64,000 nt of DNA from Papaver somniferum. Lineage: Eukaryota; Streptophyta; Magnoliopsida; Ranunculales; Papaveraceae. The position numbers were made by a program, and so were the translations under genes. The DNA lies in NCBI RefSeq assembly GCF_003573695.1, contig NC_039363.1:154840406-154904405 (forward strand), written 5' to 3'. Every line of letters starts with the position of its first letter. Within the stretch, counting starts at the first letter, position 1. Positions 1 to 10,326 of the stretch are shown piece by piece. The notes beneath the pieces were generated by a model. The model was not told where the DNA came from. It did not search any database and was given only the letters and a program-made list of their open reading frames with translations.

Positions 1-5
1 TGTCA

Positions 6-1243
6 AGGTCCAGGATGTCCGTAGATCACAGAACATTATGCTTAAGCAAAAATTGCGAAATAAATGGCTTTTGGAGGGTTCCAACAATTCTTCTTTTTTC
101 CATAATAGCATCAAAATTAGAAGAGGTAATAATATTATTTCTGAGCTTGTCACTGACAATGATTCTACTATTACTCATGCAGATCAACTACGTGATCATG
201 TTGTTTAATATTATGAAGCTAAATTCAATAGGGTGGATGAATCAATTGATGCGCAGCTTTTTGAATATGAACATGACTCTATTACGGTAGAGGAAAGTCA
301 TATGTTAGATGCAGTTCCAACTAAGGAGGAAATTAAAAAAGTTGTTTTTGGTTTGGGTGTGGATAGTGCTCCTGGTCCGGATGGTTTTTCTGGTTGTTTC
401 TATAGACATTGTTGGGAGATTATCCAACATGATTTTTTAAAGGCAATTATTTATTGTTGGCAGCAGAAAACCATTCCCAATGGTATTAACTTTAGCTTGA
501 TTATTTAACTTGCCAAGGTAAGAGGTGTCTATTGGCTTAAGTAATTTTTTCTTCAAGATTATTACGGAAACTCTTGCTTCTCGATTGGGTCTTTATTTTG
601 GCAAGCTTGTTTCTGAGGAGCAAGTGGATTTCATGAAGGGAAGAAATATCCATGATAATATTAGTTTGGCTTCGGAAATGGTTAATGAACTTCAAATTAG
701 GAGGAAGGATGGTAATTTGGGTCTTAAACTTGATATTTCTCAGGCTTTTGATACTGTTAGTTGGACTTTTTTTTTGGAAGTTTTTCGAAGATATGGGTAT
801 TCCGAAGACTGGTGTTCTTGGATTCTCACTATCCTTCAATCAGCTCGTATTTCGGTTCTTATTAACGGCATCCCGGGAGGTTTTTTCAAAATTAATAGGG
901 GTTTGCGTCAAGGAGATCCTTTATCACCTCTGATTTTTGTTTTGATTGATGATGTTCTTTCTCGAAATATCACTAAAAATTTTCAAAACAAAGACATGAC
1001 TTATAAGGCGTAATGGGATTTCTCCCACTCATTTATTCTTTGCTGATGATACTATGGATTTTTGCAAGGGTAATATGAAGAGTTTGAGGAACCTGGTTCA
1101 TTTGCTTGAGATGTATCGAAGTGCTTCTGGCCAAACTGTTTGTAGGGAGAAAAGTAAGATTTACTATGGAGGGGGGTCTTTAAATAGGCGTAATTCCATT
1201 GTTGAATTCTTAGGAATGGGTATCAACTGATCGCTACTTAGGG
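6..1243 (+). pseudogene. LINE ORF2 fragment: linker and reverse transcriptase (broken)
   Basis: The frame from base 6 reads KLRNKWLLEG...SFFHNSIKIRR, the usual LINE linker, with an in-frame TAA near 205. It continues through SAPGPDGFSG (RT entry motif) to a break near 508. The next piece, 525-1013, has LKLDISQAFDTVSW (catalytic-Asp motif A) and GLRQGDPLSPLIF (motif B). After a further frameshift near 1013 the active-site FADD motif lies at 1039-1050 in another frame. All core RT motifs are therefore visible but spread over three frames. Known role of the family: target-primed reverse transcription of the LINE RNA. No function is expected from this copy. Confidence 0.9.
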
Positions 1244-1642
1244 GTGCAAATCATGCCAGGTGCGGTAAGATATATGCATATTAGTAATGTTATTGATAAA
1301 TTGAAAGATCAAATTTCAGTTTTGAAAGGTAAAATGCTTTCTTTCCAAGATAGGGTGGTGCTAATAAAGTCTGTTATTTCTAGTTACTCAATTCACAACA
1401 TGGTTGTTTATAAATGGTCATTGAAATTTATTCAGCAATGCGAAAGGGTGATTATGAATTTCCTTTGGTCAAGTGATTCAAATCTTTGTAGAGCTCTTGT
1501 TGTGGGTTATGACAAAGTTTGTTGCCCTTACAAGAAAGGAGGTCTGGATCTTACTAGAATGGCTACAATGAACAAGGCTTTACTTATGCAGCTGTGGTGG
1601 ACTATTAAATCGTCTAACTTGGGCAAGGTTTTTGGAGACTAA
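1244..1642 (+). pseudogene. LINE ORF2 fragment: RT thumb/connection region
   Basis: A 132-residue open stretch with LKGKMLSFQDRVVLIKSVISS and YKKGGLDLTRMATMNKALLMQ, the conserved segment that follows the RT palm in plant LINE ORF2 proteins. It continues the preceding RT fragment and overlaps the next frame (from 1632), so a frameshift near 1632-1642 separates it from the zinc-finger region. Broken piece of one ancestral ORF, not a gene of its own. Confidence 0.85.
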
Positions 1643-3047
1643 ATTTACCACTAGAGATGGCAGATTCAAGGAGCATGGGGTAAAATCGACAATTTTTCCG
1701 GGTATGAGATGGGTCTGCAAAGAGGTTGAGAAAAATACCAAGCTAGTTATTAGGGATGGAAGGGAAACGTCTATGTACTTTGATATTTGGTTCGGTACTA
1801 CAAGTATTGCTGAGATTGTAAGCCGAGATAATTGGGACAGAGATGCTAAGGTCAGCGAAATTATTGTCAATGGTGAGTGGAATATTTTTGATGACCATAT
1901 GCGAAATTTCATTGATGCAGGCCTTGACTTAATGTATTTGCCTAGAATTTATCATGGAGCAGATAAACGCCTTTGGATGCCAGACTTCAAAGGAAAGTTT
2001 TATGTCCGATCAGCAAGGGAGCTGCTAAGAACTAAATATGCTCCTTTGGAGGGCGTAAATTTGTTGTGGCAGCATCCAATTCATCCTTCTTTAGCGGCAC
2101 AAAACTGGAAGTTTCTTCGTGGAGCTTGTGCAACTATGAATAAAGTTAGGAGAAGATTCAAGTATTCTCTTGCAACTAAATGTTATGTTTTTCAAAATAC
2201 GGAGGAATCTTTGGAACACATTCTTTGGCATTGTAGCTTTGCAGCTAGGGCGTGGAGTTGGATTTCAGGTATTTTCAACTTAACTCCTATTTCTAATCTA
2301 ACTATTTCTTACAAGGCAAAAAAGGGTCCTAGTCGCATCATCAAGGAGCTGTGGTTGATTGCTAACCTTGTCATTCGATCAGAATTATGGTTCACGCGCA
2401 ACAAAAAAGTCTATGAGAAGAAGGCACCAAACTGGGTGTTTTTTCAGCAGCGCGTTTTCAACTTCATACACGAACATTCATGTAGACTTAAGAGTTTCAT
2501 GCATAATTCAGTTGAAGACTTGCGAATTCTGGATTTCTTTCGTGTTAAACATAGGAAGGTAAAAGTAATAACGCCTATTGCTTGTATTTGGAGTCCTCCG
2601 GAACGTGATGAATTGCTTCTTTTCTGCGATGGTGCTTCTAGAGGTAATCCAAGGGTGGTGGGAGCTGGAGTTATAGCAAGAGATGCGGATTGTAATATTG
2701 TTGGGGCCATGAGTATTGGTTTTGGAGTAATAACCAATTTTCTGGCAGAATTGTATGGCATTATTGTTGGTTTGGAGTGGGATAGGAGATGGAATTATGA
2801 CATTGTTCTTATTCGATCAGAAAAGCGGAGATTTACCTTGGTTTGCTAAGAACGTTGGTTGGAGCTTCGTGACAAGTTTGCTGCTATTCGCTTCATTCAT
2901 ACTTACTGGGAAGAAAATTTCGCTGCTGATATTATGGCGAAGACAGGTTGCTTACTTCAAAATGAAGAAGGCATTAGTTATGATGGAAGACCTGATTTTG
3001 TAAACTCAATTGAGTTATCTTATGTTTTTTATTTTCGATTTAAGTAG
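1632..3047 (+). pseudogene. LINE ORF2 fragment: zf-RVT and RNase H
   Basis: The first 405 residues hold the zf-RVT region (KCYVFQNTEESLEHILWHC; one of the two Cys of the usual first CxxC pair is lost) and the start of an RNase H domain, LLLFCDGASRGNPRVVGAG, with a candidate catalytic Asp, and AELYGI with the Glu. The frame then stops at 2847-2849. The RNase H tail (RFIHTYWEENFAADIMAKTG, the usual EGN..AD.LAK region) continues in another frame at 2859-3047. The middle of RNase H, with the third acidic residue, is missing, so an internal deletion has occurred near 2800-2860. Confidence 0.88.
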
Positions 3048-4557
3048 TTTATAAGTTTTTGAGGTCACCCTGACCTCTTTTCTTGTAAGCTATCTTGTAA
3101 ATATTGTTATCTCATTAGTACAATTTTTTGACTTATCAAAAAAAAAAACTCATTTTAATTTTTTTATATCCCTACTATATTTTATAAATGACCAAAATTA
3201 ATTTCTTATTACACATATCGTATTCTTTAAAGATTGTTATTTTAAATGAACACGCGATTGGGGAATAAAAAAAATAATTGGGGGATATGCATTACTTCCC
3301 CCAACCAAATGGGTCTGCTAAGGTGTAGCGCCTCCAAATCTAGCAGCTGACGAATCCAAGAGATTACCTAATAAATAGGCACTAAGGATCTAAAACAATT
3401 ACTTAAACATTTGATTAATAAATCTGCTATAAAACATAACCCAAAACTATCCCCGCTCAAAATATATATTTATATACAAGAACTTCTCTCAAATGATACA
3501 TATACAATAGTCATTTTGTTCGTAAATAGTATATACAACATAATAAACATAGCAGAAGTAATATAACAAACAGACTCAACTCCTCGAAGCTTTCGCTGCG
3601 CCACTCTGATCTGTCTCTGAAACTGAAAGTGGGAATGGGTGAGCACATCATCCTTAAAAGGGGTACCAGTAGGAATATAACATTTAACTTTCAAGAAATC
3701 ATAGCAAGACATGGAAAACGATGCATGTTTTACCAAACATTAAAAGTGACCAAGTCACTGTAACAAACAAACATGTATATGGACAAACTCATTCTTCAAA
3801 CAATGTATAATATGGTTGTGCAATTCCGAACTCGCAAATCCACACCTAATCGCATGTATGGATGTCGACAATTCCGAACTCGCAAACTGTCGACCAATAT
3901 ATCATAAAAGCTCTAGGTATAAATGTGAAGGAGCGTATCCTACATACCACAGGTGGAAATTCTTATTTCCCATGTAATTCATGACGACAACAAAACATTA
4001 CAAGTCCTTTCCAAACCATGAAAAGATTAAAAGTATCAACAGAAATATCATGATACAAACTAAACAGAGCATGGAATGCACAAACAGTAAATACGTGAGT
4101 TTATAAAACATAAACTTTTGCAAAAGAAATAAAATGGTTTCAAAAGATTAAATGTAAATTCCCACCTCTTTTGATGACAAGCCTCACCTACCTCGAGATC
4201 CACGATCCACTAGTTCATCCTTTGCATCGATCGTTGTTAATAAGACTAACTGTTAATCACACAAGAAGTCTAAGAAACTAGCCAAAATGGCTCATACAAG
4301 AATCAAACAAGTCTAACTAGTGGTTCTAAGCTCAATTATTTTTCTACACCTTTTCATTCTCTACCTTTAACACATCTAAGGTTTACTAGTTTAATTAGGT
4401 TGGTTCTATAATCCAATAGTTAAGTCTTATGAGTATCTACAACTTTGTAGAAGAAGCCAAAGGCTAATTCGAACCATAAGGGTCCAAATCATCAACATAT
4501 GATAATTAGTCGCAAGCCCAAGTCCACTGGACCAGCCCATTATCCTAAGGTCCAGTC

Positions 4558-4730
4558 CATCTGAGTCAACTAACAGTCAACGTCTAAGCCCTGGTCAATT
4601 GGCCAATTGACTAACTCCGTCAACTAACTGAGTCAAATCGGGTGATTCAATGGGTCAACTCAGTCAACAAGACTGATTCAGGTAAGTCAGGTTCACATCT
4701 GACTCAGTCAGATTAACTGAGTCAGCTAAA
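4558..4730. repeat. GTCAA/TTGAC-rich tract in LTR copy A
   Basis: A short stretch with at least seven GTCAA pentamers (TTGAC on the other strand, the W-box core bound by WRKY factors) plus many GAGTCA/TGACTC words. The same kind of tract is present in LTR copy B at 52640-52860. Any regulatory role is inference. Confidence 0.6.
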
Positions 4731-6308
4731 CAGAAACGTGTCAGACAGGTGACTAGGATGGCTAACATGTCTAATCTTCTTCACAGGCCAGAGCCATAGC
4801 TCAGGCCAAAGAACACTAGTGCACAAACATTGTGAAACACCAAAACTCTTAACTATAATTCAATAACAATACATTTAACTTAAACAAAATTCAATTTCAA
4901 TTACAATCACAAACTATGCCTACCTGTAATTGCAGCTTTTCCAAGCTTCTACAAGAGAGGTTCAACTTCATACAATCATCTAATCCATCATTCCAATACT
5001 TCAGTTACAATCCCTACCTATCATGTAACAACTAAACATAACTGCAAACACATCTACAACAACATTCACCCACCACCTTCATTACAGCATCCTACCCAAT
5101 ATCAACTTCACTAAATCAACATCTTCATCAACTCATACTAATTCACTTAAATCTGCAATAGCATAACAATGCACAGACAACACCATCAGACTAAGTTCAG
5201 TCTCAGTCTCAGCAATCTCTAATTCATAACCAACCCATGAACTATAATTCCATAATCACCACCATTACAACTCCATCACCCCAAATGCTTCAACTGCATA
5301 TCCCATTCAACAATACAAACCTAAACCCCTTTTCCATCTTCTACTATTCCATAACCCCAGCATTAAAACATCATTCCCTATACCTTTACCTAATACATAT
5401 CACATTATATCTCCATTATAGTCTCTTCAGCTTCATTCATCTCAACCCACACTTAAGACACCCACACACACTAAATCCCAGTTATATTCAAAGCAACATC
5501 CATGTCCTGTAACATCCAAACACATATGATATGCCACCATCTATAATTTAAACACCAATGCAACAACACAATTTCTCATCTCAGCTTCAATGGAAATATC
5601 AGCTTCATCAACCCAGCAATCACTACTACCAAACTTAATTACAACATCTGTAACTCAGATCAAGAACAACATTCATAACACTGAAACCCACAGATAACGA
5701 CACATCAATACTTCAATAGAGATAACAGACTTCAATTCAACAAAGAGGGATTACCTCAGAGAATTCCAAATTAAAATAGATGAAGCATGCTCTTTAAAAT
5801 CTTCAACCTTGATTTCTTCATATCCCTGAACTGTCGATCTCATCTTCTTCAATTAAACTTCATACCCTAGAATACTGAATCCAAGATACGCAAATTCAAT
5901 CTCAAATAAACACTAAATCTTCAATTCATTCATTACCCATCTCAAATACTCTTCTTAAAACATCAATTTCATCTTCAAATTCATCTTTGAATTCTTCTAG
6001 AAACCCTAATTCAAATCTATGAGAACCCTAACTCTTGATTCATCTTCAAAACTACTCAAATTCATCTTTGGTTAATCAATTCTTCCACATCTTGAACTCA
6101 AACAAAACCCTGACCTTCTGTTCAACCAAAAACCAACACCACCCTCATCTCCTCATCAACATCAGCAACATCTTATACATCATCTTTTCTAACTCATCGA
6201 TTGTCTCTCTCTCGAACCAACTCTCAATCTCATCACTCGATTACTACAGAGAAGGTACATAAGAGAAGGAAAGAAGAAAAACGAGAAAGAAAGAAAGAGA
6301 AAGAAGAA

Positions 6309-6313
6309 GTATG
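6309..6313 (+). repeat. Target-site duplication GTATG, left of Athila-like element
   Basis: GTATG here is repeated exactly at 16025-16029, directly beyond the other end of the LTR element. A 5-bp duplication is standard for LTR retrotransposons, and it fixes both element boundaries. Confidence 0.93.
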
Positions 6314-7783
6314 TGATGTGATTTCAAATTGAGTTGTAGTAAAAAGTTCGTTGAGACTTGTGAAAGCAATAGATTTTAGATTTAATTTTTAAGACTAAAA
6401 ATATCGCAAACTTAAATAAAAGTGATATGAAAAATATGGAGAATATCGGGGCTATGGAATCCACTATTTACCAAAATCAAAGTGATTTATATTCTCTAAT
6501 TATAATCATGCAAATCATGCATTCAAATTGATTCTTAATATTGTAATAGTTGATTTTTTAGAAATAACAATTGTAGATCGAAAGTATGGGACATCAAAAC
6601 CCTAGGCTAGCATGCTCCATCAATTGAAATGACAATTGTTTAACAAAAACCATTTTACCAATTTATTTATCTAGGAAAATAATCATATAATAATTGCATA
6701 AATTAGAGGTTACCACTTTTCATTGGTGAAATAGCTTCCTCCTTCGCCCCAGAGGATGAGGTTTAGATCATCATTAGGAAAACACGCTCAAAACTTGATT
6801 TCATTGCTCAAATGGTGTTTACAAATGATGAAATGGGAGAAACAATGATAACCGGGTTTGTAACAGTTATATGTGTTATAAACAGAAAAGAACGGTAGAA
6901 GTGTACTGTCGCTGATTCTCGACCCACGCCTGTGTGTCGTTTCCACTGTTAAAAAACGACTGTCTTGGATGGTCTGTTCTTCGCGTTCTTCAGATGAGCA
7001 GCAGCATAAAAATATTTCTGGAATTTGATTTTCTCGACTCTGTGATGCTCTATAATCTCCCAAACTCTCCGTAAAACTTTTAATAACCCTCAGCACCCTT
7101 TATATACTCTCCAGAATCAAAAATACTCGCTAATAACTCCGGATAATCTTCATTTACTCGATAATATTCTTCACTGCCAGTCGCGGGATTTCTTCCCTTT
7201 TTCACAGCTTCTCACGCGTCTGTAGCCATCCAACAAACTTTTAGTTGTCTTCTACACGTTTCTGCTCCAGTTTAGCACACTCCAACATGTTTAAATCTTG
7301 CGCAATCTCGTGATAACCTCTTCCGAGAATAAACTCCCCTGTTTTCTTCTCGTGAATTATCTAGCCAAATTTAGCCAATTAAATCACTCATGATAGTTTT
7401 GTCGGGACATATCACAACTACCCAACAAATTTCATCCCTTTAATCAACCCAGAACTCCTTCAAACTTCGATCGAAAATTACACAGTTCTGTTTATTTATT
7501 TTCCCGCCAATTTTGGAATTTGAAATGAAGAAGAAGAGGTGCCCTGATCCAAAACGCATGCGCCTTTAACAACAGGGGTGCATGGGGTGCCCTTATCCAA
7601 AATGAGGGTGCCTTGAGTACTTTTCTCCGGGGGTGCCCCGAGCAACTTTTAAGTCGAATTTTCCAAAAATGTTTATTTCCCAAAATTACCTACAAATACA
7701 AAAAAACACCATCATAAGTACGAAATCGAGTACCAACAATACAGAAAATTGAGGACAATATAGACACATAAATGCGTCTATCA
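6314..7783 (-). repeat. 3' LTR (minus sense) of Athila-like element
   Basis: 1470 bp, starting TGATGTGATTTC and ending GCGTCTATCA on the + strand, so bounded by TG and CA. Nearly identical along its length to 14563-16024. The open frames within it (6788-7096, 7492-7683) have no recognisable product. Confidence 0.95.
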
Positions 7784-7815
7784 AATACCCCCAAACTTAT
7801 TATTTTCTAGTCCTC
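7784..7815 (-). promoter_or_regulatory. Polypurine tract with upstream GAGGAC box
   Basis: In minus sense the tract AAGTTTGGGGGTATT abuts the LTR start TGATAGACGC, the expected position for plus-strand DNA priming. A GAGGAC box lies 11 nt upstream (7810-7815). The same two-part motif recurs at 8769-8798. Confidence 0.85.
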
Positions 7816-8288
7816 GAGCAAAACTAATCTAGAAAATAAAAATGACTACACTTAGCACGTGCATCAATCCGTTAAACCGCTAAGTGGCCCTAGCGGCGGA
7901 GTGTTGTCTCCGGAGGGTTTACCAGAGGTGTACCCACAAAACCTTTATTCCAGACCCTAGTTATCTACGCAAAACCTTGGAAGGCACTAAAGAATCTCCT
8001 TTGTTGGCATACAAACATTGACTATAGGAGGAAGTACCCTGATGCGAAATTCCAATTGTTGTACACGAGTTTGCACTCAACATACTAAAATTCATATATA
8101 AGTGACAGAGCTCTCCTCAAATAGTTTCTAGACGTCATAACCGGAGTCAACCAATCATATGGAAAGATTAAGAAGATGGATAAAGAGAAAATAGATGGTA
8201 AAAGTGAGCGGTGTTTCCCATATATGTCTGAAGGCCTCTACCAAGATGAACCTATCCTAATGGACTGAGATACTGGTCTGACTAATAT

Positions 8289-8386
8289 CAACACAACTGG
8301 CATATACAAGGGGACCAGTGGTCGATAAACCTAACTCTAGGTCAACACAACTGGCATATACAAGGGCACCAGTGGTCGACTTTATT
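8289..8386. repeat. Two-copy 54-bp tandem repeat
   Basis: Two units share AACACAACTGGCATATACAA followed by GG(G/C)(A/C)CCAGTGGTCGA, starting about 8289 and 8343. It lies in the non-coding 3' part of the Athila-like element. Confidence 0.8.
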
Positions 8387-8768
8387 GAATTTATTCTGGT
8401 TGGTCTGATGGTCTGGTCTCAAACTTTTTTTTTTTTTGGTATCTCAATCACCCTATTTCACCTAGAAATGGTAAAAACTTGAGTCGTGTGCCCTACCAAA
8501 TCATTTAAGAAATAAAAACAGAAGGGATTAGGATTCAACGAGTTATGGCGAAACTACCATGTTTTCTTTTTAATTCTAACACCTGAGCTCTGTGCTTTTA
8601 TGAATAGACTCTTTAGATGTTTCCATCTAATCAGATTGGTTCCTCAACTCCTACAACCAAGATGTTCCCATCCACTTAGATTGGTTAGTGCCAACCTTAA
8701 TAAGCATAAATTTTTAGGCTCTGGAGTTTATTTATTGCAACTAAAAGCTAACAAAAAGTTTCTTCCCC

Positions 8769-8798
8769 ACCCCCAAACTTAAATCTAACATTGTCCTC
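8769..8798 (-). promoter_or_regulatory. Internal polypurine-like module with GAGGAC box
   Basis: Minus sense: GAGGAC (8793-8798), a 12-nt spacer, then AAGTTTGGGGGTGGGG. It matches the true PPT module at 7784-7815 in both parts and in spacing. It sits about 140 bp downstream of the integrase stop. A second, internal plus-strand priming site (central PPT-like) is a possible role; this is inference. Confidence 0.6.
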
Positions 8799-8936
8799 AA
8801 TGTTTCTAATGAAAGAGCAATACCAAAAAGCAAAGTAACATAAGGAATCAGTAAAGAGAGAAGTCGGAAAGATAGTACCTGGGTGAAGAGAGAAATCAAA
8901 AACTAATATACAACATACAATCGCCTCGATGGTCAA

Positions 8937-9878
8937 TCAAGGGTAAACAGGGTCCTCCAGAGGGACCTCCTCAACATAACCTGTAGGAAAGGGATCTAAA
9001 AAGGGTTTCAATCTCTGACCGTTATCCTTCGAAGAACTACTACCATCTGGTGTCTCGATCTCAATAGCTCCATGAGGAAAGACAGTGCAAACAATAAAAG
9101 GACCCCTCCACCGAGAACGTAACTTCCCAGGGAAAAGATGCAAGCGGGTATCATACAGAAGAACATTTTGACCTGGAGAAAATGACTTTCTTAAAATATT
9201 CCTATCATGCACAAGTTTCATTTTGTTCTTATACTCCTTGGCACTATCGTAAGCATCTATACGAATCTCTTCCAACTCATTGAGCTGGAGTTTCCTATGG
9301 GCTCCTGCCTTGTCAAGTGTAAAATTTAGCTGCTTAACAACCCAATAAGCTCTATGTTCTAACTCAACAGGTAAATGACATGCCTTGCCATACACAAGCC
9401 AATAAGGCGACATTCCAATGGGGGTCTTAAACGCGGTACAGTAAGCCCATAAGGCATCAGTAAGCCTAGACGACCAGTCTTTCCGATTATGATTAACTGT
9501 TTTATCTAATATACGCTTTATCTCCCTATTGGAAACCTCTACCTGACCACTAGTCTGTGGATGATATGGGGTAGCTACCTTATGTGTAATACCATATTTC
9601 TTCATCAAAATCCTAAAAGGTCCATTACAAAAGTGCGACCCTCCATCACTAATTATAGCTCGCGGTGTACCAAAATGTGTAAGTATATTATTTTTCAAGA
9701 ACTCAATCACAACCCTATGGTCATTGGTTTTACACGCAACCACCTCAATCCACTTAGAGACATAGTCTACTGCAACAAGGATGTAAAGGTTACCAAAATA
9801 ATTAGGAAACAGACCCATAAAGTCAATACCCCACACATCAAAGACCTCAACAACTAAAATAGGGTTCAAGGGCATCAT
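8937..9878 (-). pseudogene. Athila-like integrase catalytic core and C-terminal region
   Basis: A 313-residue open stretch holding the integrase catalytic triad: Asp19 (WGIDFMG), Asp78 (IISDGGSHF) and Glu114 ([11 protein letters not shown]), with the expected 35 residues between the second Asp and the Glu. A C-terminal [12 protein letters not shown] segment is the GPY/F-type module. No chromodomain follows. Integrase joins element DNA to the host chromosome; this piece is intact but is cut from its N-terminal zinc-binding part by a frameshift near 9890-9950, so it is a fragment of a polyprotein, not a gene. Confidence 0.9.
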
Positions 9879-9898
9879 GTTCCTACGGGAAATGGTTC

Positions 9899-10326
9899 CT
9901 AATTTCTGGCAACGCTCACAAGTAACACAGTAGCTATGTTAAAACAAAACGGCCAATATAATCCACACTGCAATATTTTAGCAGCAGTCTTCTTAGCACT
10001 AAAGTGACCCCCACAAGCATGATCATGACAAAAGGAAATAATACTGGACTGGTCACTCTCAGGTATACATCTCCTAATAATCTGATCTGGACAATACTTA
10101 AACAAATAAGGATCATCCCAAAAGAAGTGCTTCACCTCGGCTAAAACCCTAGAACGATCTTGTTTACCCCAATGTTGGGGCATTCGACCAGTAACAAGAT
10201 AATTCACTATATTCGCATACCAAGGTGCTTGGGTAACAAAGAACAGTTATTCGTCAGGAAAACTATCCCTAACATGAGGAGAATCATTAAGGGTATCCAC
10301 AACAAGCCTAGACAAGTGGTCTGCTA
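9899..10326 (-). pseudogene. Athila-like RNase H to integrase linker and zinc-binding domain
   Basis: Reads NYLVTGRMPQHW, then a long linker and CHDHACGGHFSAKKTAAKIL, the H/C-rich N-terminal zinc-binding domain of retroviral-type integrases. A frameshift separates it from RNase H at a run of eight T (10343-10350), and another near its end separates it from the catalytic core. Upstream bases up to 10326 continue the linker in this frame. Confidence 0.85.

Larger units (their letters stand above)
1..3148 (+). mobile_element. LINE (plant L1-type) retrotransposon, 5' end outside window, decayed
   Basis: Non-LTR retrotransposon remnant read left to right. In order it shows the linker after the endonuclease, a reverse transcriptase, a zinc-finger (zf-RVT) region and a C-terminal RNase H, followed by a 3' UTR and a poly-A tail at 3138-3148. 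The order and the RNase H of type CDGASRGNP are typical of plant L1-clade ORF2. The endonuclease and ORF1 lie beyond the window start or are lost. The frame is broken by stops and frameshifts, so the copy is dead. The + strand orientation is fixed by both the domain order and the poly-A tail. Confidence 0.93.
3324..6313 (-). mobile_element. Long gypsy-type LTR (copy A), left part
   Basis: Part of an approximately 3.3 kb LTR in minus orientation, interrupted by the Athila-like element. In minus sense the LTR would start TGTAAATACCCTC at 16331 and end GGAGGCGCTACA at 3324, a TG...CA pair. A second, diverged copy occurs at about 51439-54759. Shared landmarks are a block reading AACTGAAAGTGGGAA...TGAGCACATCATCC near 3620-3660 (51630-51670 in copy B) and a GTCAA-rich tract at 4558-4730 (52640-52860 in copy B). 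No coding sequence: the open frames near 5237-5512 and 6035-6262 are low-complexity. Assignment to a Tekay/Del-like chromovirus is inferred from the terminal motif only. Confidence 0.7.
7816..8936 (-). other. 3' untranslated internal region of Athila-like element
   Basis: No coding sequence seen. It contains a direct repeat with a 54-bp period (about 8289 and 8343; AACACAACTGGCATATACAA in both units) and a second polypurine-like module at 8769-8798. In Athila elements this region can hold an env-like frame; none is visible here. Confidence 0.6.

Noticed and set aside
2359..2761. Alternative-frame and antisense open stretches over the first LINE
   Set aside because: Shadows of the ORF2 frame on the + strand.
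5237..6262. Open frames in the AC/TC-rich part of LTR copy A (5237-5512 and 6035-6262)
   Set aside because: Low-complexity Asn/Ser/Thr/His-rich translations caused by base composition, no domain, and they lie inside a non-coding LTR.
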